Shown here piece after piece: positions 20,756 through 30,845 of a stretch of 64,000 bases of DNA. Below the pieces are notes generated by a model. The model worked only from the letters and a program-made list of their open reading frames with translations, was not told the origin of the DNA and ran no database searches. The stretch comes from Enterococcus dongliensis (lineage in GTDB: Bacteria > Bacillota > Bacilli > Lactobacillales > Enterococcaceae): contig NZ_BJDQ01000004.1 in NCBI RefSeq assembly GCF_005405225.1, positions 62,001 through 126,000 of the forward strand, written 5' to 3'. Within the stretch, counting starts at the first letter, position 1; every line of letters begins with the position of its first letter. The translations under genes were made by a program, and so were the position numbers.

Positions 20756-22529
20756 TGGTCATTCCTCCTTCTGCAACAATCGCTTGGATTTCTGCTACGA
20801 TATCTTGATTGATTTGGTCTAATTTTGTTAATTCCGATTCAGGGATATACTTGCTACGGGCGATTCGATCACGTAGAGCCAGAGTTCCATCCATAATCTC
20901 TTTTAAATAAGTCCCTAATTCAAGGGCACGTTGACCTTCTTTATTGAATGTCAAAATATTTTGAATCATTTTAAATTGTTTTTCCCTTGACGTAAACGTA
21001 TCTACATCATCAAATGCATTTTGTTGTAAATAGTCTTCACGTAAAGATTTTGCGACTTCTAATGTTAAGCGATCTTTTTCAGACAATGAATCGATCCCTA
21101 CTAAACGAACGATTTCATTTAATTCTGATTCTTTTTGCAGCATCTTCATTCCCTCTGCTACCATTTGGGACCAATTCGCCTGCAGATCATTGTCTAAATA
21201 TTTTCCAACTTCAGTTGAATACAAAGAATAACTTTGCAGCCAGTCAATCGATGGGAAATGGCGTTGCTGTGCCAATGTGGCACTTAATCCCCAAAAAACT
21301 TTCACTACGCGCAACGTGTTTTGTGTTACTGGTTCAGAAGTATCACCACCTGAAGGCGATACTGCACTAATTGCTGTAATTGATCCTTCACGTCCATCAC
21401 TACCTAAGGCAATCACACGTCCAGAGCGTTCATAATATTCAGCCAATCGGCTACCAAGATAAGCCGGATACCCTTCATCACCAGGCATCTCTTCCAAACG
21501 CCCACTCATTTCGCGTAAAGCTTCTGCCCAACGTGAAGTGGAATCTGCCATAATGGCGATATTATAACCCATATCACGAAAATATTCAGCAATCGTTATC
21601 CCAGTATAAATGGATGCTTCACGAGCTGCTACCGGCATATTTGAGGTATTAGCAATCAAAATGGTGCGCTCCATTACTGACTCCCCTGTTTTAGGATCAA
21701 CTAACTCAGGAAATTCATTCAGCACATCGGTCATTTCATTTCCTCGTTCACCACAGCCTACATAAACTACGATATCGACATCTGCCCATTTAGCAATTTG
21801 GTGTTGAACTACGGTTTTCCCAGCGCCAAAAGGTCCTGGAACTGCAGCCGCTCCCCCTTTTACTACGGGGAAGAACGTATCAATGACACGTTGTCCTGTA
21901 ATCAAAGGTGCTTCTGGATTTAATTTTTCTGATACTGGACGTCCACGACGAACAGGCCATTTTTGCAACATTGAAAATTCTTGCAGACCATTGTCCGTTT
22001 CAATCACATAGACAGGATCATCGATTGTAAATTCACCAGATGAAATCTTTTTCAAGGTTCCTTTAATTCCATTTGGAACCATGATTTTGTGCGTGATAAT
22101 CTTTGTTTCTTGAACTGTTCCAACTATGTCACCAGCTGACACGGTATTCCCTGCTTCAAGTGTTGCTTCAAACCACCATTTTTTACTGTGGTCTAAAGCT
22201 GGGATTTGAACCCCACGGTTAAGAAAATTACTATTTGTTTGTTCTTTAAAAGTATCTAACGGACGTTGAATCCCATCAAACATTTGTGAAAGAATTCCTG
22301 GTCCTAATTCAACGGAAAGTGCTTCGCCAGTTGTTTTAACTGGTTCTCCTGGACCAATCCCTGCAGTTTCTTCATATACTTGAATAGAGGCGACATTGCC
22401 GCGCATTTCAATAATTTCGCCGATAACTCCAAGATCACCTACATAACAAATATCTTGAATGGCGGCTTGTTCCATATTTTCTGCCAGTACTAGTGGGCCA
22501 GAAACTTTTATTATTCTTCCTTCTTGCAA
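20748..22529 (-). CDS. ntpA: V-type Na+-ATPase subunit A (catalytic)
   Basis: Catalytic ATP-hydrolysing subunit of V1. I place the start at TTG 22529 because AAAGGAG lies 8 bases upstream. This yields 593 aa beginning (M)[13 protein letters not shown], the length I recall for E. hirae NtpA. The frame runs 15 codons further, into ntpG. Domains are an N-terminal barrel, the bulge domain typical of A subunits (about 110-190), Walker A GPFGAGKT near 230-237, catalytic GERGNEM just after it, and arginine-rich [13 protein letters not shown]. Confidence 0.96.
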   Translation of the reverse strand: MQEGRIIKVSGPLVLAENMEQAAIQDICYVGDLGVIGEIIEMRGNVASIQVYEETAGIGPGEPVKTTGEALSVELGPGILSQMFDGIQRPLDTFKEQTNSNFLNRGVQIPALDHSKKWWFEATLEAGNTVSAGDIVGTVQETKIITHKIMVPNGIKGTLKKISSGEFTIDDPVYVIETDNGLQEFSMLQKWPVRRGRPVSEKLNPEAPLITGQRVIDTFFPVVKGGAAAVPGPFGAGKTVVQHQIAKWADVDIVVYVGCGERGNEMTDVLNEFPELVDPKTGESVMERTILIANTSNMPVAAREASIYTGITIAEYFRDMGYNIAIMADSTSRWAEALREMSGRLEEMPGDEGYPAYLGSRLAEYYERSGRVIALGSDGREGSITAISAVSPSGGDTSEPVTQNTLRVVKVFWGLSATLAQQRHFPSIDWLQSYSLYSTEVGKYLDNDLQANWSQMVAEGMKMLQKESELNEIVRLVGIDSLSEKDRLTLEVAKSLREDYLQQNAFDDVDTFTSREKQFKMIQNILTFNKEGQRALELGTYLKEIMDGTLALRDRIARSKYIPESELTKLDQINQDIVAEIQAIVAEGGMTND

Positions 22530-22542
22530 GACATTAGCTCCT

Positions 22543-22854
22543 TTATAAAATATTCTGTCCGACCGCTCGTTCAACTTGTCCTTGAATCATGGACTTACCA
22601 ATTCCTAGAGTTCCCTCATGATTAGGAATCAGTACAATCGCCGGAATCATTTTTTGTTCGTAGCGTTTGATCGTATCGGGGACAAGTTGTGCAAACTCTT
22701 CAGTGATATAGATGATGCCATACTCATTTTTTGCCATTTCGTCAATCTGTTGACGAATGACTTGTTTATCTTTTGTCGTACGAGTATCAAAATCAAAGAG
22801 TCTGAAAGGTAAGATTGAGTCTTTATCGCCAATAGCACCGATTTTATGGGGCAT
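22543..22854 (-). CDS. ntpG: V-type Na+-ATPase subunit F-type (NtpG, central stalk)
   Basis: Small Rossmann-like subunit that binds the D shaft. I favour ATG 22854 (103 aa, [13 protein letters not shown]), the length I recall for E. hirae NtpG. A GTG nine bases upstream (22863) is only four bases from the AGAGAGAGG ribosome site, and the ATG is 13 bases away, so the start is not settled. The conserved [14 protein letters not shown] and [16 protein letters not shown] segments are all present. The start overlaps the ntpC end. Confidence 0.9.
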   Translation of the reverse strand: MPHKIGAIGDKDSILPFRLFDFDTRTTKDKQVIRQQIDEMAKNEYGIIYITEEFAQLVPDTIKRYEQKMIPAIVLIPNHEGTLGIGKSMIQGQVERAVGQNIL

Positions 22855-23839
22855 ATGTCTCACGCATCCTCTCTCTGATCTGTTCTTCTGTTAATCCAAC
22901 CCGTTTGCCTGTAATAATCAATCGAAGGTTTTTTGTTTCAATTGCTTTTGCATTCAGCAAAGCCAATACAGGCAACGGACCAAAGGCTTGTGTTTGAGCA
23001 GTCTCGTAAAAACTCGTCAAATAATCATCCCCAAGTCGTTCCAACTGACTTAGATTAATCGTATTATTTTGAATGATTGGTTCGATTACCTCGCTGTAAG
23101 AAGTCGTTCTTAAATAGTTAGTAAGCTGTTCTAAGCCTACCTCGACATAATCTAACAACTCCTCTTTTGGGATACTTCCTTGACTAGATAATACCGTTGA
23201 CATGAAATTACGCTTTCTTTTTTGCTTAATTCCTCGTGCTGTCATCACTATATTGGTGAAATCAATAAAGCTGATCACTTCTTCTAGTAATGCCGGTTCA
23301 TTTATCTGCTCAGCAATTTTTCTTTGACTATATAAATATTTGCGATCGAAAATAATATCGATTCCTTGTAAACTATTTGATTCTTCGAAATGTTCACGAA
23401 CCTCTTGAATGCTCTCAAGTAAAATATCTGGTAGACCGCTTGCTTGACCTGTTCGAATCGCTGTCTTGATTTGCTCCAAAGTATAGAAGCCGTCATAAAT
23501 ATAAAGTTCATCAAAATTTTTATCTAATAAATCCGCTTTGACCAAAGCTTTAAGATTATGAAAGGTATGGCGCATCGTACATATCCAAATAACATTAGGA
23601 TCAGGAATCATCTTTACTAATTCCGTTATTAAATCTGCTTGGGCCTGCCTTAAGGCTGCTTCAAAACTCTCATAAAAATCATCTGTTAAATACTCGCCAT
23701 AGATTGTTCCTCGAAAAAGCGTTTCAATCTCTGTCAGATCCTCGGATTTTAGCATTCTCATCATAAACTCAGGCGACAACAATTCTAACTCTTTCAAACG
23801 AACCAGCGGATTCAATTCATGATACGTTGATTGTTTCAT
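22844..23839 (-). CDS. ntpC: V-type Na+-ATPase subunit C/d (NtpC)
   Basis: Funnel-shaped subunit that joins the central stalk to the membrane ring. The 331-aa all-helical protein shows three related helical repeats typical of the family, with motifs [12 protein letters not shown] near 91-102 and a C-terminal [30 protein letters not shown] precedes ATG. It overlaps ntpG at the end, and ntpE lies 48 bases upstream. Confidence 0.94.
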   Translation of the reverse strand: MKQSTYHELNPLVRLKELELLSPEFMMRMLKSEDLTEIETLFRGTIYGEYLTDDFYESFEAALRQAQADLITELVKMIPDPNVIWICTMRHTFHNLKALVKADLLDKNFDELYIYDGFYTLEQIKTAIRTGQASGLPDILLESIQEVREHFEESNSLQGIDIIFDRKYLYSQRKIAEQINEPALLEEVISFIDFTNIVMTARGIKQKRKRNFMSTVLSSQGSIPKEELLDYVEVGLEQLTNYLRTTSYSEVIEPIIQNNTINLSQLERLGDDYLTSFYETAQTQAFGPLPVLALLNAKAIETKNLRLIITGKRVGLTEEQIRERMRETYAP

Positions 23840-23887
23840 TCCATGCCTCCTAATTCGTAGTCAGTTGAAAAAAGCATCTTCATCGCT

Positions 23888-24472
23888 TTATTCAAACAGC
23901 GTTTGAGCAATTACAAAACTGTCTCGCTCTTGAATTTCTCTAACTAGACTTTGATAGAGAAAATTGTACTGTACGCCATTTTTATCTAAAATAAAGCCCG
24001 CTTGACCTGTTATTTTTGTACTAGAAAATTTCAATTGAAATGTCAGTGATTGACTTTGTTCTAACAGCCATTCTTTCGTAAAAACCGCCTGCGATTTTTC
24101 ACCGGGAATAAAGACCAATTCTCCTTGCAGCTGTAATTTGCTTAACGCCCGTTGAGCAAATTTTTGCTGTTCTTTTGTAGAACGGCTTTCCATTTGAATG
24201 ACTGCTTCTGTAAAGACTCGCTCTAAAATAGCTTGTTTTTGATTTAAAATCTGCTGCTTTTGAGCCACGTGCTGCCGATTTGCTGTTTGTTTGTAATTGT
24301 TCTCTAGCGTTTGTAATTTTTTCTCCAAACGTTTTTGATGATCAGCCGTTATTTCTGCCGATTCCGCTTGAAATTCTTGCTCGATCCGCGCTGTTTCGGT
24401 TTCTTTTAACTTACGCTGATCCTGATCGGCTTGTTGATTCAATTGCTCGACTATCTTTTCGATTGCTTCCAT
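23888..24472 (-). CDS. ntpE: V-type Na+-ATPase subunit E (peripheral stalk)
   Basis: Peripheral-stalk subunit that pairs with NtpF. The start is ATG 24472 with AGGAG seven bases upstream; a TTG one codon earlier is less likely. The 194-aa product is a long charged helix over residues 1-100 (rich in Gln, Glu, Lys) followed by a globular C-terminal domain from about 110, as expected for an E subunit. Sequence conservation is low in this family, so the assignment rests on the shape and the position between ntpK and ntpC. Confidence 0.9.
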   Translation of the reverse strand: MEAIEKIVEQLNQQADQDQRKLKETETARIEQEFQAESAEITADHQKRLEKKLQTLENNYKQTANRQHVAQKQQILNQKQAILERVFTEAVIQMESRSTKEQQKFAQRALSKLQLQGELVFIPGEKSQAVFTKEWLLEQSQSLTFQLKFSSTKITGQAGFILDKNGVQYNFLYQSLVREIQERDSFVIAQTLFE

Positions 24473-24483
24473 CAAAAAACTCC

Positions 24484-24972
<489 letters not shown>

Positions 24973-26934
24973 TTATTTTTCTTGTTCTATATTTACATAT
25001 TTTTCTTCGGTTTTTAATGGACGAAAAGCACGCCCGCCACCTTCATAAAATTTTCCAAAAAATTCCACATACTGCAACCGCGCACCATGAACATACGCAG
25101 AAAGTAACGATAAGAAAATATTCAGTCCATGCAGTGCAAGCATCAATACAATCCCGACACTAAATCGTGCAATCGGCGGCATGTATCCTACTAACATATT
25201 AAATGCTGCAGCGATACTTCCACCAGAGATTCCCAGTGCCATCAATCGCGTGTAACTAACAAGATCCCCAATATAGCCAGTAATCCCATATAAGCTGTAT
25301 GCACCTTTAGCTAATCCTTTAATTTTTGATTTTGACTGTATCATCGGTGTGATGATAATCATCACCGCACTGAATACAGCCAATCCAACACCCACTAAAA
25401 AGAGTGATTGATTATTCAACAACATCTTTCCTAACCCACCGATGATTGCTCCAATCATGATTCCTTGCCAAGCAAAACCATCGGAAACTGCACCGAGATA
25501 ATTTTTGGCTTTGATATTTTCCTTAGCAGCCAAACCTAGGCCGATAAAAATCTGAATCACACCAAAAACGATTGATAGGATCAAAATACTAATAACATCC
25601 TCGCTTGTTGACAAGATGGGAGGATATCCTAGCGAATAGCCAAAGAACGAATTATAGATTAATCCCCACATAATAGTAGGAACAGCTAAGATTTGGAAAA
25701 AGCGGGCAAAACGTTCCATTCCCCGTGGCAGGATTGTTCGCAAGGCAATCGTAGTCGCTACTAGCATTAACGCACCATACCCGGCATCTGCCACCATCAT
25801 TCCAAAGAATACGAGATAAAAGGGCATAAACCACGGTGTAGGATCGACTTCGTGATATTTTGGTAAACTATACATCTCCGTTAACATTTCAAAGGGCTTA
25901 ACCAACGCATGATTTTTCAATTTTGTTGGTATTTCTTCAGTTATTTCAACGTTTGTTGGTTCTTCGATCTCTAGATAAAGATTTTCTTTACCAATCAATT
26001 CAGCCATAAAAGCTTCAAAATTTTTGAAACTCTCTGTTTCTAACCAACCTTGAAGTAAAAAGACGCGATCGTCTTTAATAAAACGATCATGAATCAACCA
26101 ACGGTTTTTATGGGCCAGTAAAACTTCTTCTGCTGTTTCTAAATTTTCGATGATGATTTTCTTCTGGCCAATCAATCGTGCTAAACGCTTCTGATCAGCC
26201 ACTAACTCAAGCAAGGCCTTTTGAATCGTAGTCAACTCTGCTTTAGGCAAGTGAGTTTCTTTATAGGTAAAGGCCACAATGCTAAACTGATGGAGCAATT
26301 CTTGAACTTCGGTTCGTTCTGCTTTTAAATATACTAATACAAAATTCACCGTGTATTCATCACTATAAACGATTTCATAATGAAGCTGTTTTTCTTTTAA
26401 TTGTTGTTCAAATGTTTCCCAGGCACTTGCATCAGCAGTCCCTAAGAAATAGTTGACTGAATGCAATGAGAAATCTCTAGGTAAAAAATCTAATGCTTGC
26501 CATTTTTGTAAGAGAGCTTCTCGCTCATGCAACGTTCGTTGTTTTTCATTATTTTCGGTAAACTGTTGCTCCAAGGTTTGAATACTTGTTAATTCTGACA
26601 ATAATGCAGATTCATCAAAATTTTCTTCCAATAATTTCAAACTAGCTTGTCGACGTTTAAGATGAAGGCCTTTTTCACGACTGCTGCCATGATGCTCTAC
26701 AAATTGAATAGCATGTGTAATCTGTTCTAGTTGATGATCGATCTTTGAAAGCTCATCTTGACTAGGCAAAGGTGCTATTTCTTTAAAGTATTTCTCCACC
26801 CAGTCATTGCTGACTGTTTGTTGAAAAAGATCGCGAATCTCTACTCCTTGAAATCCCTGGATCGCAGATAAAATCTGTTCACTATATCCTTCTTGAGCAA
26901 TCAAGGTCAGTTTGCTCATTTTGCTAACTGCCAT
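24973..26934 (-). CDS. ntpI: V-type Na+-ATPase membrane stator subunit a (NtpI)
   Basis: Forms the ion half-channels with the NtpK ring. The 653-aa protein has a soluble N-terminal arm with coiled coil (about 1-330) and a membrane domain of about 7-8 helices from 370. The essential arginine region is near the motif YTRLMALGISGGSIAAAFN (about 560-580). Other conserved segments are PWFMPFYLVFFGMMVADAGYG and HGARLQYVEFFGKFYEGGGRAFRPL, which closes the family. It overlaps the ntpF end by 11 bases. Confidence 0.95.
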   Translation of the reverse strand: MAVSKMSKLTLIAQEGYSEQILSAIQGFQGVEIRDLFQQTVSNDWVEKYFKEIAPLPSQDELSKIDHQLEQITHAIQFVEHHGSSREKGLHLKRRQASLKLLEENFDESALLSELTSIQTLEQQFTENNEKQRTLHEREALLQKWQALDFLPRDFSLHSVNYFLGTADASAWETFEQQLKEKQLHYEIVYSDEYTVNFVLVYLKAERTEVQELLHQFSIVAFTYKETHLPKAELTTIQKALLELVADQKRLARLIGQKKIIIENLETAEEVLLAHKNRWLIHDRFIKDDRVFLLQGWLETESFKNFEAFMAELIGKENLYLEIEEPTNVEITEEIPTKLKNHALVKPFEMLTEMYSLPKYHEVDPTPWFMPFYLVFFGMMVADAGYGALMLVATTIALRTILPRGMERFARFFQILAVPTIMWGLIYNSFFGYSLGYPPILSTSEDVISILILSIVFGVIQIFIGLGLAAKENIKAKNYLGAVSDGFAWQGIMIGAIIGGLGKMLLNNQSLFLVGVGLAVFSAVMIIITPMIQSKSKIKGLAKGAYSLYGITGYIGDLVSYTRLMALGISGGSIAAAFNMLVGYMPPIARFSVGIVLMLALHGLNIFLSLLSAYVHGARLQYVEFFGKFYEGGGRAFRPLKTEEKYVNIEQEK

Positions 26935-27244
26935 ATTCTGAGATCACCCTTTCAATGATTGCTTGAATCGTCTGTTCTTTTTTTTCAAGATAATTCTTTT
27001 CCATCATTTTGATTGCCTCTTGGGCACTATTTGTTAACTCATGTTCTTCTGTTGCTAATTGTTGTGTCAATAGTTGTTCTCTTTTAGCTACTACTTCGGA
27101 AAAAGTATTTTTTAAGTCTTCTTTTTTTTCTTGTAGTATTTTTTTCTTACTTGCTTCATAAGCAGACAATTCTGCAAGTAATTTTTCTTTTTTTCTGTCA
27201 TTTTGTTCTTCGGCAGACTTTATTTTTTCTAAAGCTTCTAACAC
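26924..27244 (-). CDS. ntpF: V-type Na+-ATPase subunit NtpF (peripheral stalk)
   Basis: First gene of the operon, 106 aa with a GTG start after AAAGGAGGG. It is a nearly continuous charged helix (LEALEKIKSAEEQ...), the G/H-type partner of subunit E in the peripheral stalk. It is overlapped by ntpI. Its identity rests on composition and on the position matching E. hirae ntpF. Confidence 0.9.
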   Translation of the reverse strand: MLEALEKIKSAEEQNDRKKEKLLAELSAYEASKKKILQEKKEDLKNTFSEVVAKREQLLTQQLATEEHELTNSAQEAIKMMEKNYLEKKEQTIQAIIERVISEYGS

Positions 27245-27557
27245 ACAAACCCTCCTTTATATGAGAAAAAGCGCAAAACTATCAAGGTTGTTCTTCTCAC
27301 CCCTTGAAGAACACGATCCTTGAAGCTTACGCCCAACCGTTTTATATAAATATTCAACAAGTATAGTATAACAAAAAATGCCCTATTCGTAACTAACTTT
27401 CCCTAAAATACTGAATTTTTTTCCTCATCACTGAAGTAAATGAATGTTGTATTATAGAAGTATTTTAATCAGAAAATCTGAAAGAAAATTTAATAATCGA
27501 AATACTTGCTTTTTAAGTTTTGCCTATGGTATCAAATGATAGAGGGAGTGAGCGTTC
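27245..27557. promoter_or_regulatory. ntp operon leader and divergent promoter region
   Basis: The interval separates divergent ntpF and the GATase1 gene. The minus-strand leader carries a two-part hairpin at 27282-27323: outer stem TCAAGG/CCTTGA, inner stem TGTTCTTC/GAAGAACA, loop AAGGGGTGA. It lies about 38 bases before the ntpF start. Upstream there are TATACT-like -10 sequences around 27365-27372 but no clear -35. The GATase1 gene has GGGAGTGAG before its ATG. The ntp operon of E. hirae is induced by Na+; whether this hairpin takes part is unknown. Confidence 0.5.
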
Positions 27558-28283
27558 ATGAAAAAGAATATTATTGGAATCGCAGCAAATCAACATTATC
27601 AAAATAACCAAGCTTTTTTTGATCAACAAATTACTTATAGCCCGCAAGGCTTTATTGAAGGTGTCCAGCAAGCAGGTGGCGTTCCTGTATTATTGCCGAT
27701 TAGTGATCCAGAACTTGCCAGTGACTACATTGCAACCATTGATAAATTATTACTAGCTGGCGGACAAGATGTGACTCCCTTTCTCTATGGAGAAGAGCCT
27801 CATCCTAAATTAGAGCCAACAAGTCTTGAACGCGATTCTTTTGAGATGGCTCTACTCAAAGAGGCCATCAAACAAAACAAACCAATTTTTACGATTTGCC
27901 GAGGGACTCAGCTATTGAATGTTACGCTGGGCGGAACGTTGTATCAAGATTTGTCTCAATATTCCAACTGGGAAGTAAAACACGATATGTTCCCTACTGT
28001 TCCAGATTTTGGTCTTCATTCAATCACAGTCAAAGCCGACTCAAATTTAGCCTCACTCTTCGGTGAACGAGCACAAGTAAATTCTTATCACCATCAAGCA
28101 ATCAAAAAACTTGCTGAAAATCTCGTTCCTATCGCATGGGCGCCTGATGGTATTATCGAAGCCGTCGAAAGTCGAGAAAAAAATACAAAGATCCTCGGAG
28201 TCCAATGGCATCCTGAATTAACCCGCAAAAAAGATCCTAAAGAACAAAGCTTATTTGATTATTTCGTGCAAAACTTTGAGTAA
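27558..28283 (+). CDS. Class I glutamine amidotransferase-like hydrolase (gamma-glutamyl-GABA hydrolase family)
   Basis: Peptidase C26 / PuuD-like protein, 241 aa. The elements are LLLAGGQDVTPFLYGEEP near 70-87, nucleophile Cys in FTICRGTQLLNV near 116, a downstream SYHHQAI and the catalytic His-Glu in GVQWHPE near 219. Members hydrolyse gamma-glutamyl bonds such as gamma-glutamyl-GABA or act on folate polyglutamate. There is no polyamine-catabolism neighbour to narrow the substrate. It is monocistronic and converges on the AGCS symporter gene with a shared terminator. Confidence 0.88.
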   Translation: MKKNIIGIAANQHYQNNQAFFDQQITYSPQGFIEGVQQAGGVPVLLPISDPELASDYIATIDKLLLAGGQDVTPFLYGEEPHPKLEPTSLERDSFEMALLKEAIKQNKPIFTICRGTQLLNVTLGGTLYQDLSQYSNWEVKHDMFPTVPDFGLHSITVKADSNLASLFGERAQVNSYHHQAIKKLAENLVPIAWAPDGIIEAVESREKNTKILGVQWHPELTRKKDPKEQSLFDYFVQNFE

Positions 28284-28322
28284 ATGATTCTATTATTTAC
28301 CTGATCTTTCAATTAATACTAA

Positions 28323-28369
28323 AAAATCAAGCGATGGTCAAATTTACATTCTTGCCATCGCTTGATTTT
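28323..28369. terminator. Bidirectional terminator
   Basis: A 15-bp perfect stem AAAATCAAGCGATGG / CCATCGCTTGATTTT with a 17-base loop, between the convergent GATase1 hydrolase and AGCS symporter genes. Confidence 0.9.
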
Positions 28370-28371
28370 GT

Positions 28372-29811
28372 TTATTCATCCTCCACTGACGATACAGCAG
28401 ATATATCGTCTGTCTCACTCAGAGCCAAACGAGCAAAGTAAGATTTTGTTTCTTTAAACACGACTGGACTTAATAAAATCAAGGCAATAATATTAGGAAA
28501 AGCCATTAACCCATTAAATATATCTGCAATTGTCCAAACAGCAGAGACTGTTAAATATGGTCCGATAAAGACGGCCAAAATATATACTACGCGAAAGGCG
28601 GAAGAAAATTTTGTGTTTCCGCCAGTCAAATAACTCAAACAACGTTCTGAATAATAATTCCAACCTAATATGGTCGTAAATGCAAAGAAAGCTAAACAGA
28701 CCATCAGTAGTAATGAAGCGATTGTTTGTGTAATTGGTAAAGCCTCCGTAAAGGCATAGATAGTTACAGCCGAACCTTCTAGACCCGTTTTCCAAGCACC
28801 TGTCAAAATAATTGCCATCCCCGTCATATTACAAACGACCAATGTATCGATAAATGTTCCAGTCATCGATACCAATCCTTGACGTACAGGTTCTTTTGAC
28901 TGGGCAGCTGCAGCAGCAATCGGCGCACTTCCCAATCCAGATTCATTAGAAAAAATTCCACGAGCAATCCCTTTTTGCATCGCAATCAGCATCGCTCCCA
29001 TTGCTCCGCCAGAAACCGCACGTAAGCCAAAAGCACTTTGAACGATTTCCACAATAACCGCTGGTAATTTAGTAATGTTGATAATAACCATGAATAAACA
29101 TAAACTAACGTAGATAACAATCATTACTGGTACGATGATCTCAGATACTCGTGCAATTCGTTGAACTCCACCGATTAACACGATCGCAACTAAAATCGTA
29201 ACAACGATCCCAGAAATAATTACTGCCCAAGAATACTGATTTCCAAACAGAGTCACAGTATTTAATTTTTCAGGATCAAAAAATGTCTCAGCAGCTGAAG
29301 TGATTCCATTGATCTGAGCAATTGTACCAATTCCAATCAAACCAGCGGCTGCTCCAAAAAAGGCGAACATTTTCGCTAACCATTTCCATTTATGACCAAG
29401 TCCGTTTTCAATGTAGTAAAAAGGGCCACCTAAGGCTTTCCCATGATCATCAAATGTGCGATATTTAACAGCTAATAATCCCTCAGCGTATTTTGTTGCC
29501 ATTCCCAACAATCCAGCAAGCTCTAACCAAAACAATGCGCCTGGTCCTCCTGCAACGATTGCGGTAGCAACTCCCACGATATTACCTGTCCCAATCGTAG
29601 CTGACAAGGCTGTACACAATGCTTGAAAACTCGTGACGTCCCCTTGTCCGCCCTCTTCATTTTTTATCATATATTTTAGTGCTAACGGCAAGCGGCGAAT
29701 TTGGATCATACGACAACCAATCGTTAAAGTGATGCCGATTCCTAAAATCAAAACAATCATTGGGGCTCCCCAAATCAATGAATTAATTTTCACTAAATAA
29801 TTACCCATCAA
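28372..29811 (-). CDS. Sodium:alanine symporter (AGCS family)
   Basis: Predicted Na+-coupled uptake of alanine or glycine, 479 aa with about 11 transmembrane helices. Diagnostic AGCS segments are FQALCTALSATIGTGNIVGVATAI near 62-85, GGPGALFWLELAGLLGMATKYAE near 87-109, and FSNESGLGSAPIAAAAA near 295-311. It shares the window with a Na+-pumping ATPase, which would maintain the gradient it uses. The gene is monocistronic. Confidence 0.92.
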   Translation of the reverse strand: MMGNYLVKINSLIWGAPMIVLILGIGITLTIGCRMIQIRRLPLALKYMIKNEEGGQGDVTSFQALCTALSATIGTGNIVGVATAIVAGGPGALFWLELAGLLGMATKYAEGLLAVKYRTFDDHGKALGGPFYYIENGLGHKWKWLAKMFAFFGAAAGLIGIGTIAQINGITSAAETFFDPEKLNTVTLFGNQYSWAVIISGIVVTILVAIVLIGGVQRIARVSEIIVPVMIVIYVSLCLFMVIINITKLPAVIVEIVQSAFGLRAVSGGAMGAMLIAMQKGIARGIFSNESGLGSAPIAAAAAQSKEPVRQGLVSMTGTFIDTLVVCNMTGMAIILTGAWKTGLEGSAVTIYAFTEALPITQTIASLLLMVCLAFFAFTTILGWNYYSERCLSYLTGGNTKFSSAFRVVYILAVFIGPYLTVSAVWTIADIFNGLMAFPNIIALILLSPVVFKETKSYFARLALSETDDISAVSSVEDE

Positions 29812-29902
29812 AACCCTCCCATTTTTTTGCTATTTTATCATATTTTTATTTAAAAATGGATTATCTTGCAAAAAAAAGTTTTATTTGACAGTTTTACAAA
29901 AA

Positions 29903-29942
29903 AACACATGAGAAAACGAATAAATCGAATTCTTCATGTGTT
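29903..29942. terminator. Terminator after the aldo/keto reductase gene
   Basis: AACACATGA / TTCATGTGTT stem with a longer partly paired loop and T/A runs on both sides, just beyond the reductase stop codon. Confidence 0.75.
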
Positions 29943-29954
29943 TTTCTCATCAAA

Positions 29955-30773
29955 TTAAAAGTTAAAGTTATCTGGATCAGCACCAAGCCGTTCATTGATA
30001 TTTAAATGGTTAATCCGCATCATTTCTTCTTCAGTTAATTCAAAATCAAATACAGCAAAGTTTTCTTTGATACGCGCTTCATGGACTGATTTTGGAATTA
30101 CGATAATATCACTTTGCAAATGCCAACGAATAATCACTTGTGCAGCCGATTTTTGATGGTTTTTACCAATCTCCACCAGCGTTGGATTTTGTAAAATCTT
30201 TCCTTGCCCTAATGGTGACCAAGCTTCAACAGCGATTCCTTCTTCAGCCAGATACGTACGCAAATTCTCTTGCGTCAATGTCGGATGAAGTTCAATCTGA
30301 TCTACCATCGGTTTGATTTTTGCAGTTGTCATTAATTGCTCAATATGATGTTGATGGAAATTGGATACGCCGATGGCTTTAGCACGGCCGCTTGCATAGA
30401 TTTCTTCCATTGCTCGCCAAGAATCATTGAATTTGCCTTCTACCGGCCAATGGATCAAATATAGATCCACATAATCCAACCCTAAGCGCGCCAAACTGTC
30501 ATTAAAGGCTTGGTGAGTAGTGTCGTATCCTTGATCATCATTCCATAACTTGGTAGTGATAAATAATTCCTCTCGTTTAGCACCAGATTGGCGGATTCCT
30601 TCACCAACGCCTCTTTCATTTTTGTAAACCGCAGCAGTATCTATTAAATGGTACCCATTCTCAATTGCCCACTTAACAGAATTTGTTGCATCCGTTTCCT
30701 CCACTCGCCAAACACCTAGACCTAGGCGAGGCATTTGAATCCCGTTTGCTAATTGCTTTGTTCTATCCATCAA
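29955..30773 (-). CDS. Aldo/keto reductase
   Basis: NADPH-dependent carbonyl reductase of the AKR superfamily, 272 aa. The catalytic tetrad is complete: Asp in HLIDTAAVYKNE (near 45), Tyr (near 50), Lys in FITTKLWND (near 76) and His in LYLIHWPVEG (near 109). IPKSVHEARIKENFAVFDFELTEEEM near 226-251 is the cofactor-binding C-terminal signature. It is similar to the 2,5-diketo-D-gluconate reductase / YvgN-YtbE group; the physiological substrate is not inferable. It is monocistronic. Confidence 0.92.
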   Translation of the reverse strand: MMDRTKQLANGIQMPRLGLGVWRVEETDATNSVKWAIENGYHLIDTAAVYKNERGVGEGIRQSGAKREELFITTKLWNDDQGYDTTHQAFNDSLARLGLDYVDLYLIHWPVEGKFNDSWRAMEEIYASGRAKAIGVSNFHQHHIEQLMTTAKIKPMVDQIELHPTLTQENLRTYLAEEGIAVEAWSPLGQGKILQNPTLVEIGKNHQKSAAQVIIRWHLQSDIIVIPKSVHEARIKENFAVFDFELTEEEMMRINHLNINERLGADPDNFNF

Positions 30774-30845
30774 ATTTCCTCCTCATTCATCATGATTATA
30801 ATTTTGGAGAACCTCATTTCATTGTGAGAGACTTTGATCTAAGGG

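Noticed and set aside
23297-23520. Minus-strand frame inside ntpC with protein-like composition
   Set aside because: Shadow of ntpC in another frame, without a ribosome site.
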